From Dysgonomonas mossii (GTDB lineage: Bacteria; Bacteroidota; Bacteroidia; Bacteroidales; Dysgonomonadaceae), in the NCBI RefSeq assembly GCF_004569505.1, contig NZ_SPPK01000002.1:682001-746000 (forward strand): a DNA stretch of 64,000 nt. The letters are read 5' to 3'. The notes under the pieces were generated by a model. That model worked only from the letters and a program-made list of their open reading frames with translations. It was not told the DNA's origin and did no database searches. Positions 17,650 through 26,738 of this stretch are shown here, piece after piece. Each line of letters starts with the position of its first letter. The stretch's first letter is position 1. Position numbers and translations under genes: made by a program.

Positions 17650-17853
17650 GTGGCTAAGAAAGAAAAGGAATCAGCAGTTAAAAGTTTCGTCTTGCGAGTC
17701 GATCCCGAGATGATGGAAGCAATAGAAAAATGGGCTGCCGATGAGTTTCGTAGTACTAACGGACAAATTCAATATATACTTGATCAGGCACTGCGAAAGG
17801 CAGGACGAATAAAAAAGAAGAAAGAAACACGCATAGACAATAATGATGAATAA
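17650..17853 (+). CDS. Small Arc/ribbon-helix-helix-type protein
   Basis: A 67-residue basic protein. SFVLRVDPEMMEAIEKWAADEF followed by STNGQIQYILDQALRKAG (shown in two parts) fits the strand-helix-helix pattern of Arc/MetJ-type DNA-binding proteins, with a lysine-rich tail. I chose the GTG at 17650, which gives VAKKEKESAVKSF and starts 10 nt after the SPFH stop. An upstream start at 17617 would overlap the SPFH coding end and add 11 residues that do not look conserved. The pair looks like an operon, so the small protein may regulate it, but no palindromic operator was seen upstream of the SPFH gene. Confidence 0.75.
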   Translation: MAKKEKESAVKSFVLRVDPEMMEAIEKWAADEFRSTNGQIQYILDQALRKAGRIKKKKETRIDNNDE

Positions 17854-17859
17854 GAAAGA

Positions 17860-17901
17860 GAATGCCGGATGTTTATTACCCGGCATTCTTTGTTTTTTTT
17901 A
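17860..17901 (+). terminator. Rho-independent terminator after the SPFH/RHH pair
   Basis: GAATGCCGG (17860-17868) pairs with CCGGCATTC (17880-17888) over 9 bp, followed by TTTG and a run of eight T. Confidence 0.88.
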
Positions 17902-18044
17902 ACATATTGAACAAAGTCTTGTAAATACTGTTCTGGAGAGGTTTACCGAGTTAAATGTCTCTTATTCTGGTAGAAAAGATGACCTGCTTTCGTTTTATTC
18001 CGAAAAATTAGTTTTTATTTGTTTAGATATTGGTAGACATTGTC

Positions 18045-18052
18045 TATCTTTG
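18045..18052 (+). promoter_or_regulatory. -7 box of the 780-residue lipoprotein gene
   Basis: Exact TATCTTTG with a TTTG about 23 nt upstream, slightly longer than the usual spacing. A start near 18058 excludes translation from any in-frame codon before it and supports the ATG at 18120. Confidence 0.55.
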
Positions 18053-18119
18053 CACTGTTTTTACAAAAACTATACAATATACAGATCATTATTATTTAAT
18101 GATATACGAAAGCAAACTT

Positions 18120-20462
18120 ATGAAAACAAACATTACTACACGTGTTGCCAAGACAGCATGTTTTTCTATTCCGTTTCTGATAATAATATCATTCATCATG
18201 TTCTCATGCAAATCATCCGAGTCGGTTCGTGATATAAGAGCTTCGCGAGGAGAGGATGTTGCAGGACGAGGTTTTTCTTACTCCAAAGATAAGCCCAAAG
18301 AAGCAATGGTGAAGCCATTATTTATGCAGCAATTGAGAAGAGCAACAATAGAACTTCCATTTCAGAAGGGGTTGGATGTAAGAGGCACAAGGACTGTTTC
18401 TGAAGAAGTAACATTTACCAATGCTGAAAATATAACAGAGTCTGTTGACCGAGAAGGTAAAAAAGTAACCAGCCTTAACGAGGTGCAACAACTATCAGAA
18501 GTTGTGGTTACGGCTAAGTCTCGCTTTACGCCTGAGCGCAATGGACGAGTAAAAGTAGATTTTTTAGTAAGAGTTCCTAAAGAGCTTCTGTCTGAAAATT
18601 TCAGAATGACGTTGTCTCCTAAACTGTTCCACAACGACTCTATTATACCTCTCAAAGAGGTGGTGCTTAAAGGTGAAGCATTTCTCGCCAAGCAAAAGCA
18701 GGATTATGCCGAATATGATAACTATATGAAGTCTATTGTAGGAAATGATAAATATGACGACGTATTCTTTGATAGAGCCGGAACAGATAAAGATATAAGA
18801 AATCGCCAGAACTTGTATTATGAAGAATACTACCGGGAGTGGAGTAAGCAGATGGAATATGAGAAATGGAAGACAGAGAAAAGTAAGTTTGACGCAGCTG
18901 AGCTAGCTAAGCTCAAAGGGTATCGTCAACGCTTTTATAATGAATATGTGCGTAAGGCACGTGAGCAGGTGATCCGCGATATGGCTAATGGTAAAGATAC
19001 CGTGGGTTTGTTTGCTCAATACATGAAGAAGTTCAATAAGAATGCAAAAGCTCTTGTGTTGGATGATAAGAACTTTGAGGTAAGCTATATGAAGATGCCG
19101 GCAAAATTTCGTGAAGCGTACGAAGAAGGGCGTTCGTTAGATGATATAATAAACAATGTACTCACCGAAAGTGACTCTATCGAAATAGCTCAAAACAGAT
19201 ATTTGTTTGAGGCTATTGCCGAAAATGAGATGAAGAAAGAGCGTAAAGGAGAGGTGGCAAAAGAAATGATCCCGTTCCCTTACGAAGAAGGAGTTCGTTT
19301 GGATACAATCATAGATACGGGTCGTGATTTTGTATACCTGTATAAGCAAGATCATCCGGTAACAGTTGGGCTTAAAAAACTTAGCCTGACAATGAATGGG
19401 CGTGTAGATGCTGTGGATAGAAGTCGTTATATGATGGCACCTGGCGATACTATTTCGTATTTTATATCGTCATTGTCGCAGTTGGTAGATACATCACTGA
19501 TCTATAAAAGGACAAAACTGTATAGGGATGCATACAATCGTTTGACTACCTACGTGAAGTTTCAGCCCGGGCAATCTGCTTTTGGTATCAATTATAAGGA
19601 TAACAAAGCCCAAATAAATAATGTGTTAAATACATACCGTGCATTTACTGAAGATGGTAAGTTTGTTGTCGACAGTATTGTTCTTAGAGTAACTACAGCG
19701 CTGGATGGATCATACGACAAAAACTATAAATTAACCGAAAAACGAGCCGATGCGATTAAAGAATACTTTGTTAAGTCACTGTCGGGCGAAGTGAATGATG
19801 CCAACACTGTTATTAAGGTCGAGTTTGGAGGAGAAGACTGGAATACATTGGCAAACCAGATTCAGCAGCGAAATGATATAATGAATAAGACACAGATTCT
19901 TGCACTTCTTGAAGGGGCTATAGATCCTGATGATACAGAAGCCAAGATAAAGAAAGATTTTGCGGACGACTATAAGGTGATTCGAGATTCTATCTATCCG
20001 TTGCTCAATAAAGCTACGTTCGAGTTTAATATGCATCGTCCGGGTATGACCGAAGAAACTGCGCTGGATGTTCAGGAAAGACCTAACTACGAAAAAGGAT
20101 TGAAACTACTGCAAGACAGAGAGTATTGGAAGGCTTTGGAAATTTTGTCCGATTATCCCGATTACAATACGGCATTGTGCTTGATATGTATGGGGTATAA
20201 TGCCAAAGCTAAAGAAGTATTGGATGGTTTGCCTGAAACAGGAAACACAGAATATTTGAGAGCCATACTGTCGATTCGTTCAAATAAGGATAATGAGGCA
20301 ATTGATCACTTGATGCGTGCCTGTGAGTTAGATCCATCGAAGGTTTATCGTGCACCTCTCGACCCTGAAATTGCCGATCTGATAAGTAAATATAGCTTAC
20401 AGCGGCGGATAGAGGGCTTATCCACACCGATAGAAGATATTGAAGTAGCGGATGCGAATTAA
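18120..20462 (+). CDS. Large lipoprotein with OmpA-like region and C-terminal helical repeats
   Basis: A 780-residue protein that I do not recognise as a named family. The start at 18120 gives a lipoprotein signal ending FIMFSC (Cys30); the longer frame from 18030 begins upstream of the likely transcription start. After a beta-rich region (residues about 60-200, with VVVTAKSRFTPERNGRVKV) comes a long charged helical stretch. An OmpA-like segment follows near 475-560 (FQPGQSAFGINYKDNKAQI, later KLTEKRADAIKEYF, reminiscent of the OmpA peptidoglycan-binding fold). The C-terminus, about 650-745, looks like short TPR-type repeats. It probably sits in the periplasm on the outer membrane. It is monocistronic, between two terminators. 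Confidence 0.7.
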   Translation: MKTNITTRVAKTACFSIPFLIIISFIMFSCKSSESVRDIRASRGEDVAGRGFSYSKDKPKEAMVKPLFMQQLRRATIELPFQKGLDVRGTRTVSEEVTFTNAENITESVDREGKKVTSLNEVQQLSEVVVTAKSRFTPERNGRVKVDFLVRVPKELLSENFRMTLSPKLFHNDSIIPLKEVVLKGEAFLAKQKQDYAEYDNYMKSIVGNDKYDDVFFDRAGTDKDIRNRQNLYYEEYYREWSKQMEYEKWKTEKSKFDAAELAKLKGYRQRFYNEYVRKAREQVIRDMANGKDTVGLFAQYMKKFNKNAKALVLDDKNFEVSYMKMPAKFREAYEEGRSLDDIINNVLTESDSIEIAQNRYLFEAIAENEMKKERKGEVAKEMIPFPYEEGVRLDTIIDTGRDFVYLYKQDHPVTVGLKKLSLTMNGRVDAVDRSRYMMAPGDTISYFISSLSQLVDTSLIYKRTKLYRDAYNRLTTYVKFQPGQSAFGINYKDNKAQINNVLNTYRAFTEDGKFVVDSIVLRVTTALDGSYDKNYKLTEKRADAIKEYFVKSLSGEVNDANTVIKVEFGGEDWNTLANQIQQRNDIMNKTQILALLEGAIDPDDTEAKIKKDFADDYKVIRDSIYPLLNKATFEFNMHRPGMTEETALDVQERPNYEKGLKLLQDREYWKALEILSDYPDYNTALCLICMGYNAKAKEVLDGLPETGNTEYLRAILSIRSNKDNEAIDHLMRACELDPSKVYRAPLDPEIADLISKYSLQRRIEGLSTPIEDIEVADAN

Positions 20463-20470
20463 TATAAAGT

Positions 20471-20512
20471 AAGAAACCCCGATTATAGTTTAATTTATAA
20501 TCGGGGTTTCTT
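20471..20512 (+). terminator. Strong hairpin after the lipoprotein gene
   Basis: A 17-bp perfect stem: AAGAAACCCCGATTATA from 20471 pairs with its complement ending at 20512, with an 8-nt loop. The following sequence is only moderately T-rich (TTATT), so it is a terminator or an mRNA 3'-end stabiliser. Confidence 0.75.
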
Positions 20513-20555
20513 ATTAAAAAGATAGAATTTCGATAGTACTGAAAGACATTATTAT

Positions 20556-20563
20556 TAAATTTG
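20556..20563 (+). promoter_or_regulatory. Candidate -7 box of the DUF4954 gene
   Basis: TAAATTTG fits TAnnTTTG and lies 86 nt upstream of the ATG at 20649. There is no clear -33, so this is a weak call. Confidence 0.3.
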
Positions 20564-20648
20564 TCTCAGTTGATAAAAATACGGTGTGTATTATTGTAAG
20601 ATGTATGCAAATCGTTTTTTTATTCAACCTTTAATCTAAATATAATAT

Positions 20649-22637
20649 ATGGATTACAGAAATCTAACCCCGGAAGAAATAACAAGACTAGAGAGTCAGG
20701 GCTGCTTAGCCGATAACTGGAACAATATTTCGGTACATAAAAATTTCAAACCGGACTATATTAAACATACCAATTTTTCGGGCAAAGTTAAGTTAGGTGT
20801 TTTTGAGGATGAATTCACATTGCCCGGAGGGCTGAAAAAGCATTCGGGTCTGAAGCATACTTGCCTCCATAATTGTGAATTGGGTGACAATGTACTTATC
20901 GAAAATGTACTGAATTATATAGCCAACTATCGTATTGGCAGTAATGTGCGCATACAAAACATACATCATCTCTATGTAGAAGGACAATCATCGTTTGGAA
21001 ATGGAATAGAGGTTTCGGTATTAAACGAAACGGGCGGGCGCGAGGTTATGATCTATGATAAACTGAGTGCTCATTTTGCCTATATTCTTTCTTTCTATCG
21101 TCATCGACCTGTATTGATAAAAAAACTTCAGGGTATGGTCGCTGATTATGCCAAAGAACGCACCTCTGATTTTGGATACATAGGCGATAATGTGACGATT
21201 GTAAATGCAGGAGCAATAAAAAATGTACACATCGGAGACTATGCCACAATAGAAGGAGCACGACATCTTGAGAACGGAAGTATTAACAGTAATCAGTACG
21301 ATCCTGTTCATATCGGGTATAGCGTAATGGCGAATGACTTTATTGTCTGTTCGGGTTCACGAGTTGAAGACGGTACGATGCTTACCCGCTGCTTTGTAGG
21401 GCAATCATGCCAATTGGGGCATACTTATTCGGCGAGCGATTCATTATTCTTTAGCAATTGTCAGGGTGAGAATGGTGAAGCCTGTGCTTTATTTGCCGGG
21501 CCTTATACAGTAACTCATCACAAGTCTACACTCTTGATTGCTGGAATGTTTTCTTTTATGAATGCAGGTTCGGGATCTAACCAGAGTAATCACATGTACA
21601 AGTTGGGGCCTATCCATCAGGGTATTGTAGAGCGTGGAGGAAAAACAACCAGTAATTCGTATATCCTATGGCCTTCGCGCATCGGAGCTTTTTCTCTTAT
21701 TATGGGACGCCACTATTATAATGCAGATACCTCCAATATGCCGTTCTCTTATCTGATAGAGGATAAAGATGAGTCGGTATTGGTTCCCGGTATTAACTTG
21801 CGAAGTGTAGGTACGATTCGTGATGCACAGAAATTTCCGAAAAGAGATAGACGAAAAGATCCTGAAAAACTAGATCAGATAAACTTCAACCTACTAAGTC
21901 CTTATACAATACAGAAAATGTTTAAGGCAATCGAAATATTGGAAGGGCTGAAAGAGACCTGTGGCGAAACATCGGGATCATACACATATCAGAGTTGCCG
22001 TATCAAAGGAACTTCTCTGAAGAGAGGATTGAAATTGTACAATATGGCTATTAACAAGTTTCTTGGGAACTCTATTATTTCACGCTTATCGAAGTGTTCA
22101 TACACTAGCAATGAGGAAATCAGGGAGTGTTTGAAACCTGACACCGAAGTGGGACTGAATGAATGGAGTGATGTGGGAGGTATGCTTGTTCCTCGTTCTG
22201 AGATAGATAAGCTTATAGATGATATAGAATCAGATAATATAAAACATGTGAGTGAGATGAATGCTATTTTTGAGCAACTGCATAAAAACTATTACTCACT
22301 GGAATGGACTTGGGCATGGGATAAGATACAGCAATATTATAACTTGTCGTTGGATACAGTTACCGCTCAGGATATTATTGATATTGTTAGTCAATGGAAA
22401 GAAGCTGTTGTAGAGCTGGATAGAATGATTTACGAGGATGCTAAGAAAGAGTTTTCTTTATCTTCTCATACAGGTTTTGGTGTGGATGGAGATAAGCATC
22501 AGCAAAAAATAGACTTTGAACAAGTGCGTGGTATTTTTGAGGAAAATCCTTTTGTGGAGACTGTGTTGAAGCATATCGAATCGAAGACCAAACTAGGCAA
22601 CGAGACTATAACTAAATTGGAAAATGTAGTTAGTTAA
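20649..22637 (+). CDS. DUF4954 family protein with left-handed beta-helix (hexapeptide) region
   Basis: A 662-residue cytoplasmic protein of a family widespread in Bacteroidota and without an established function. The N-terminal half has hexapeptide-like repeats (VLIENVLNYIANYRIG, VRIQNIHHLYVEG, GDNVTIVNAGAIKNVHIGDYATIEGA in pieces) expected to form a left-handed beta helix, as in sugar and acyl transferases. The middle contains conserved motifs such as GPYTVTHHKSTLLIAGMFSF and WPSRIGAFSLIMGRHYYN. The C-terminal 200 residues are helical. A sugar-nucleotide or transferase-like role is a guess from the fold. It stands alone between two hairpins. Confidence 0.85.
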   Translation: MDYRNLTPEEITRLESQGCLADNWNNISVHKNFKPDYIKHTNFSGKVKLGVFEDEFTLPGGLKKHSGLKHTCLHNCELGDNVLIENVLNYIANYRIGSNVRIQNIHHLYVEGQSSFGNGIEVSVLNETGGREVMIYDKLSAHFAYILSFYRHRPVLIKKLQGMVADYAKERTSDFGYIGDNVTIVNAGAIKNVHIGDYATIEGARHLENGSINSNQYDPVHIGYSVMANDFIVCSGSRVEDGTMLTRCFVGQSCQLGHTYSASDSLFFSNCQGENGEACALFAGPYTVTHHKSTLLIAGMFSFMNAGSGSNQSNHMYKLGPIHQGIVERGGKTTSNSYILWPSRIGAFSLIMGRHYYNADTSNMPFSYLIEDKDESVLVPGINLRSVGTIRDAQKFPKRDRRKDPEKLDQINFNLLSPYTIQKMFKAIEILEGLKETCGETSGSYTYQSCRIKGTSLKRGLKLYNMAINKFLGNSIISRLSKCSYTSNEEIRECLKPDTEVGLNEWSDVGGMLVPRSEIDKLIDDIESDNIKHVSEMNAIFEQLHKNYYSLEWTWAWDKIQQYYNLSLDTVTAQDIIDIVSQWKEAVVELDRMIYEDAKKEFSLSSHTGFGVDGDKHQQKIDFEQVRGIFEENPFVETVLKHIESKTKLGNETITKLENVVS

Positions 22638-22658
22638 AATAATTGACATATACATACT

Positions 22659-22690
22659 AAAAAAGGCTATTCATTCGAATAGCCTTTTTT
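22659..22690. terminator. Bidirectional terminator between DUF4954 and rpmE2
   Basis: A 14-bp perfect stem (22659-22672 with 22677-22690) around a 4-nt loop, AAAAAAGGCTATTC paired with GAATAGCCTTTTTT. The T runs on both strands suit the convergent genes on either side. Confidence 0.9.
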
Positions 22691-22715
22691 AGTTAAACTT
22701 GTAATTAAATTACAA

Positions 22716-22976
22716 TTATTTCTTTGGTTGTGTACGCTTAGCGTAACGGTTCATAAACTTATCAACACGTCCTGCTGTATCTACAAGTTTTTGTTTTCCT
22801 GTATAGAACGGGTGAGAAGAACTTGTGATTTCAAGCTTCACCAATGGATAAGTAACACCATCTATGTCGATAGTTTCTTTAGCATTGATAGTTGAACGTG
22901 AAATAAATACCTCATCGTTTGACATATCCTTGAAAGCAACCGGACGATAGTTTGCTGGATGAATATCTTTCTTCAT
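22716..22976 (-). CDS. rpmE2: 50S ribosomal protein L31, type B
   Basis: An 86-residue ribosomal protein with the type B L31 signature: [17 protein letters not shown] at the start and [12 protein letters not shown], then [10 protein letters not shown] towards the end. There are no cysteines, so this is the zinc-independent form; a zinc-containing form, if present, is not in this window. It is preceded by a well-formed promoter and is convergent with the DUF4954 gene. Confidence 0.97.
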   Translation of the reverse strand: MKKDIHPANYRPVAFKDMSNDEVFISRSTINAKETIDIDGVTYPLVKLEITSSSHPFYTGKQKLVDTAGRVDKFMNRYAKRTQPKK

Positions 22977-23014
22977 TTTATAGTAGTTTAAATTGTTTCT
23001 TCTTTTTCAGCCGA

Positions 23015-23046
23015 CAAAGATAGCTTTTTAATCTTATTAAAGCAAA
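23015..23046 (-). promoter_or_regulatory. Promoter of rpmE2
   Basis: On the minus strand TTTG (complement of 23043-23046), a 20-nt spacer and TATCTTTG (23015-23022) give one of the best -33/-7 matches in the window. Confidence 0.75.
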
Positions 23047-23156
23047 ATATTTCTTTTGAATTTTGTATTGAAAAAATGCCGTAAACTAATAATTTTTGCC
23101 TTCTTTTGTTCTAGTAAACATTTTTCAGGTTCATCTTTTACATAAAATAGAGTATT

Positions 23157-24350
23157 ATGCGTAAATATATTTTATTTTCAGCTTTCGCTGTTCTTTCCCT
23201 TATTTCTTGCAAACAAAAAACAAATGTGGATAATTCAAATATTGATCCGTCGGGTACAACAAATATGAGTGCAGAAACTATCTCAGACGAAACAAGTTTG
23301 TACTTGCTGGTGGGTACATATACAACAGGCGAGAGCGAAGGTATTTATGTTTATCAATTTGATACCGTTTCAGGTTTTTCCAAATATAAAAGTGTGGTTA
23401 AGGTGACCAATCCATCATACCTTACTATCAATAAAGAAGGTACGCATGTTTATTCTGTTTCCGAAACCGGAGACGCAAAAGCTGCGGCCAATGCTTTTGT
23501 TTTCGATAAGAAAGATGGCACTCTAAAACTTCTAAATTCGCAATTGACAGGTGGTGCAGACCCTTGTTATATAGAGTTAGACAATACAGGCAAGCATGTT
23601 GTTACCGCTAATTATTCGGGTGGTAGTATTACAGCCTTTAATATTAATGGTGACGGAACGCTGACTACTGCTGCTCAATTGATTCGTTTTACAGGAAAAG
23701 GGGCAGATGCAGAGCGTCAGAAAGCTCCTCATCTACACTGTGTACGCTATTCTCCTGATGGGAAATATTTGTTCGCTGATGATTTGGGAACAGATAAAAT
23801 ACATAAATTCGCGATAAATGAAAGTAATGAGGGGAACTATCTCAAAGTAGGAACACCTGCTGCTTTTGATGTAGCACCCGGATCGGGACCAAGACATCTT
23901 GATTTTCATCCGAATCGAAAGTATGCATACCTCATCAATGAACTTTCGGGCGCTGTTATCGCATTCAACTACGATGCTAACGCCGGTAATCTGACTCAAA
24001 TTCAGACAATCCAAGCTGATACGCTTGGCGCAAAGGGTAGTGCTGATATTCATGTGTCGCCTGACGGCAAATTCCTTTATGCATCCAACCGCCTGAAAGG
24101 AGATGGTATCGCAATATTCTCTATAAATCAGGCAGATGGTAAGTTAACCAAAGTTGGCTATCAGGAAACAGGAGTGCATCCACGTAATTTCGTGATTACT
24201 CCGAATGGTAAATTCTTATTGGTGGCAAGTCGTGATAATGATGTCATCCAAATATTCCTTATAGACAGGGTTACAGGCTTATTAGAAAATACATATAAGG
24301 ATATAGAACTGGATATGCCTGTTTGCCTGAAATTTACTTCATTCAAGTAA
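23157..24350 (+). CDS. Lactonase family beta-propeller lipoprotein (6-phosphogluconolactonase-like)
   Basis: A 397-residue protein with a lipoprotein signal ending LSLISC (Cys18), then a seven-bladed propeller of the YbhE/YkgB lactonase type. Visible blade motifs are LVGTYTTGESEGIYVYQFD near residue 50, GADPCYIELDNTGKHVVTANYSGGS in two parts, APHLHCVRYSPDGKYLFADDLGTD in two parts, GSGPRHLDFHPN and GVHPRNFVITPNGKFLLVAS. Cytoplasmic relatives hydrolyse 6-phosphogluconolactone; export of this one to the envelope makes that reaction doubtful, and a sugar lactone of outside origin is more likely. A probable terminator follows at 24391-24416. Confidence 0.82.
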   Translation: MRKYILFSAFAVLSLISCKQKTNVDNSNIDPSGTTNMSAETISDETSLYLLVGTYTTGESEGIYVYQFDTVSGFSKYKSVVKVTNPSYLTINKEGTHVYSVSETGDAKAAANAFVFDKKDGTLKLLNSQLTGGADPCYIELDNTGKHVVTANYSGGSITAFNINGDGTLTTAAQLIRFTGKGADAERQKAPHLHCVRYSPDGKYLFADDLGTDKIHKFAINESNEGNYLKVGTPAAFDVAPGSGPRHLDFHPNRKYAYLINELSGAVIAFNYDANAGNLTQIQTIQADTLGAKGSADIHVSPDGKFLYASNRLKGDGIAIFSINQADGKLTKVGYQETGVHPRNFVITPNGKFLLVASRDNDVIQIFLIDRVTGLLENTYKDIELDMPVCLKFTSFK

Positions 24351-24390
24351 GGTAAGGCTAAAAATATTACTTATCTTTTTATTATTCAGA

Positions 24391-24419
24391 AGAGAGGAGA
24401 TGACCGTCTCTTCTCTTTG
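24391..24419 (+). terminator. Probable terminator after the lactonase gene
   Basis: AGAGAGGAGA (24391-24400) pairs with TCTCTTCTCT (24407-24416) with one G-T pair and a 6-nt loop. Only a short T run follows. Confidence 0.5.
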
Positions 24420-24480
24420 CTATTTCCAACGATAACGATTAACAGTAATTCGTTTTGATATTTCGTGTCTTATTTTTCTC

Positions 24481-24488
24481 TACCTTTG
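24481..24488 (+). promoter_or_regulatory. -7 box of the ABC-F gene
   Basis: TACCTTTG matches TAnnTTTG, 28 nt before the ATG at 24517. A TTTTG lies about 23 nt upstream, slightly long for a -33. Confidence 0.5.
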
Positions 24489-24516
24489 CACCTTCAAAAA
24501 ATAAAATACAGATTCG

Positions 24517-26133
24517 ATGTTAATTGTTGACAGCTTAAAAGTTGAGTTAGGGGATAGAGTATTGTTCGATAATATCAGCTATATCATTAATGATAAAGAT
24601 AAAATTGCGCTTGTTGGTAAGAATGGAGCGGGAAAAAGTACTATGCTCAAAATTCTGGCAGGTGTCAATACGCACTTCAGAGGGACGATAACCGGGCCTG
24701 ATGGTGTTACCGTTGGGTATCTTCCTCAGGTAATGAAAATTACCGATGAGCGTACAGTCCGTGAAGAAGCATCTTTAGCATTCTCTTATATCTTCGATCT
24801 GCAAGCAAAGATTGAGGATATGAATAAGCAGTTGGAAACACGTACGGACTACGAATCTGATGATTATGCCAAACTGATAGATGACTTTACTCATGCCCAC
24901 GAACGCTTGGCGATGGTAGAAGATGTCAACTTTGAAGGTGAAGTAGAAAAAGCATTACTTGGTCTGGGTTTTAAGCGTGCCGATCTCGATCGTCCTACCA
25001 ACGAATTTAGTGGAGGATGGCGTATGCGTATCGAACTTGCTAAACTCTTGTTGAGTAATCCCGATGTAATGTTGCTCGATGAGCCTACAAATCACCTTGA
25101 TATAGAATCTATTGGTTGGCTCGAAGACTTTATAAATACTCAGGCAAAAGCTGTCGTTCTTATTTCCCACGACCGTGCTTTTATCGATGCCGTAACTACA
25201 CGTACGATTGAATTAACCATGGGGCGTATTTACGACTATAAGGTAAACTATTCTAAATATATAGAGCTCAGACAGGAACGTCGCCAACAGCAAATACATG
25301 CATGGGAGGCTCAACAAAAACAGATAGCCGAGATAGAAGAATTTATAGAACGCTTTAGAGCGCAAGCGGCTAAAGCGGTACTTGTTCAAAGCCGTATCCG
25401 TCAATTGGAAAAGATGGAGCGTGTGGAGATAGATGAAGAAGACAAATCGCAAATCCGTATTCGCTTCCAGCCGGCTACACGTTCAGGCAATTATCCGTTG
25501 ACAGTAGATATGGTAACGAAAAAATATGATGACTATCTGGTTTTTGAAAATGCCAATCTAATGATAGAGCGTGGCGAGAAAATTGCTTTGGCAGGAAAGA
25601 ACGGAGAAGGAAAATCTACATTTGTAAAATGCGTGATGGGCGAAACATCATACGATGGCAGTATACTTTTAGGACATAATGTACAGGTCGGTTATTTTGC
25701 ACAGAATCAGGCTGATTTGTTAGATGAAGATCTCACAGTTTTTGAGACTATCGATCGGGTTGCCGAAGGGGATATACGTACTCAAATTCGTAATATTCTG
25801 GGAGCGTTTATGTTTAACAGGGACGATTCGGAGAAGAAAGTAAAAGTACTTTCGGGAGGGGAGAGAACACGCTTAGCTATGATAAAGCTGTTGCTTGAAC
25901 CTGTAAATCTGCTTATTCTCGATGAGCCTACAAACCACTTGGACTTGAAGACTAAAGAGGTGCTGAAGAATGCTTTACTAGACTATGATGGAACAGTTAT
26001 CCTTGTTTCCCACGACCGTGATTTCTTGGATGGGCTGGTGACAAAAGTCTATGAATTTTCGGATAAAAAAGTGCGTGAGCATATCGGAGGAATCAAAGAG
26101 TTCTTGGCTAAGAAGAGAGCCTTATCTTCCTAA
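24517..26133 (+). CDS. ABC-F family ATPase (ribosome-associated, soluble)
   Basis: A 538-residue cytoplasmic protein with two ABC cassettes and no membrane segments. The first cassette has Walker A GKNGAGKST near residue 35, signature FSGGWRMRIELAK and Walker B LLDEPTNHLDIES. The second has GKNGEGKST, LSGGERTRLAM and LILDEPTNHLDL. The linker between them (residues about 240-325) is charged and helical, as in ABC-F proteins that enter the ribosomal E site. Members act in translation (EttA and Uup types) or antibiotic protection. The single-copy housekeeping context and ordinary linker length favour a translation role. It is monocistronic. Confidence 0.93.
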   Translation: MLIVDSLKVELGDRVLFDNISYIINDKDKIALVGKNGAGKSTMLKILAGVNTHFRGTITGPDGVTVGYLPQVMKITDERTVREEASLAFSYIFDLQAKIEDMNKQLETRTDYESDDYAKLIDDFTHAHERLAMVEDVNFEGEVEKALLGLGFKRADLDRPTNEFSGGWRMRIELAKLLLSNPDVMLLDEPTNHLDIESIGWLEDFINTQAKAVVLISHDRAFIDAVTTRTIELTMGRIYDYKVNYSKYIELRQERRQQQIHAWEAQQKQIAEIEEFIERFRAQAAKAVLVQSRIRQLEKMERVEIDEEDKSQIRIRFQPATRSGNYPLTVDMVTKKYDDYLVFENANLMIERGEKIALAGKNGEGKSTFVKCVMGETSYDGSILLGHNVQVGYFAQNQADLLDEDLTVFETIDRVAEGDIRTQIRNILGAFMFNRDDSEKKVKVLSGGERTRLAMIKLLLEPVNLLILDEPTNHLDLKTKEVLKNALLDYDGTVILVSHDRDFLDGLVTKVYEFSDKKVREHIGGIKEFLAKKRALSS

Positions 26134-26137
26134 AAGA

Positions 26138-26168
26138 TTGGCTTCAATATATGTTTTAGCTATCTTTG
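26138..26168 (+). promoter_or_regulatory. Promoter of the small lipoprotein gene
   Basis: TTGG at 26138-26141, a 19-nt spacer and TATCTTTG at 26161-26168. The -33 begins only 5 nt after the ABC-F stop codon. Confidence 0.65.
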
Positions 26169-26200
26169 ATTTCTTATTAAAAATCTTAACATAATTAGAA

Positions 26201-26683
26201 ATGAAAAAATTATTATTATCATTACTCACAGTAAGTCTTATTTTAACTTCTTGTGGAGGAACATCTCCTGTTAAATTTAACGATACAATTGTAGAGGCGA
26301 ATGAGACGATTTCTCATGTAAGCGATTCGTATACAGAGACTCTTTCTGCGGCTATTGCTTCCGGTTCTTATGAAAGTATTGCTGCTGCAACAGATAGTGC
26401 ATTGGTAAAGATAGACGCTGAACTAGATATTGTGAAAGCCTTAGAAGCTCCAAAAGGTGCAGAGGAATTTAAAAATGCTGCTTTGAAAACATACCAAGAT
26501 CTAAGAGCAATCGTAGAAGCCGGAAGGAAATATACTACTTTAACAGAAGAGTCTTCGGACGAAGAGTTCGATAAGATTTCGGACGAATATGATGCTAAAA
26601 TGGATGCTTATAATGCGAGTTTTGAGCAGTTAGCAAATACCCAAAAAGCATACGCAAAGGAAGCTGGGTACGAATTGAAATAA
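26201..26683 (+). CDS. Small helical lipoprotein, function unknown
   Basis: A 160-residue protein with a clear lipoprotein signal, MKKLLLSLLTVSLILTSCGG, lipid attachment at Cys18. The mature part is predicted to be almost entirely helical and acidic (repeated Ala, Glu, Asp and Lys; blocks SALVKIDAELDIVKALEAP and YDAKMDAYNASFEQLANTQ), resembling a four-helix bundle. I recognise no named domain. It has its own promoter and a strong terminator shared with tilS, so it is monocistronic. Confidence 0.75.
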   Translation: MKKLLLSLLTVSLILTSCGGTSPVKFNDTIVEANETISHVSDSYTETLSAAIASGSYESIAAATDSALVKIDAELDIVKALEAPKGAEEFKNAALKTYQDLRAIVEAGRKYTTLTEESSDEEFDKISDEYDAKMDAYNASFEQLANTQKAYAKEAGYELK

Positions 26684-26699
26684 GAGTCAAACTAAATAC

Positions 26700-26738
26700 A
26701 AAAGCACCTCATCTTTTTATAGATAGAGGTGCTTTTTT
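26700..26738. terminator. Bidirectional terminator between the lipoprotein gene and tilS
   Basis: AAAAGCACCTC (26700-26710) pairs with GAGGTGCTTTT (26726-26736) over 11 bp with T runs on both strands. The end of the element touches the tilS stop codon (26737-26739, minus strand). Confidence 0.85.

Noticed and set aside
18030..18119. Extended N-terminus of the 780-residue lipoprotein
   Set aside because: It begins upstream of the predicted transcription start and puts 30 residues before a normal lipoprotein signal.
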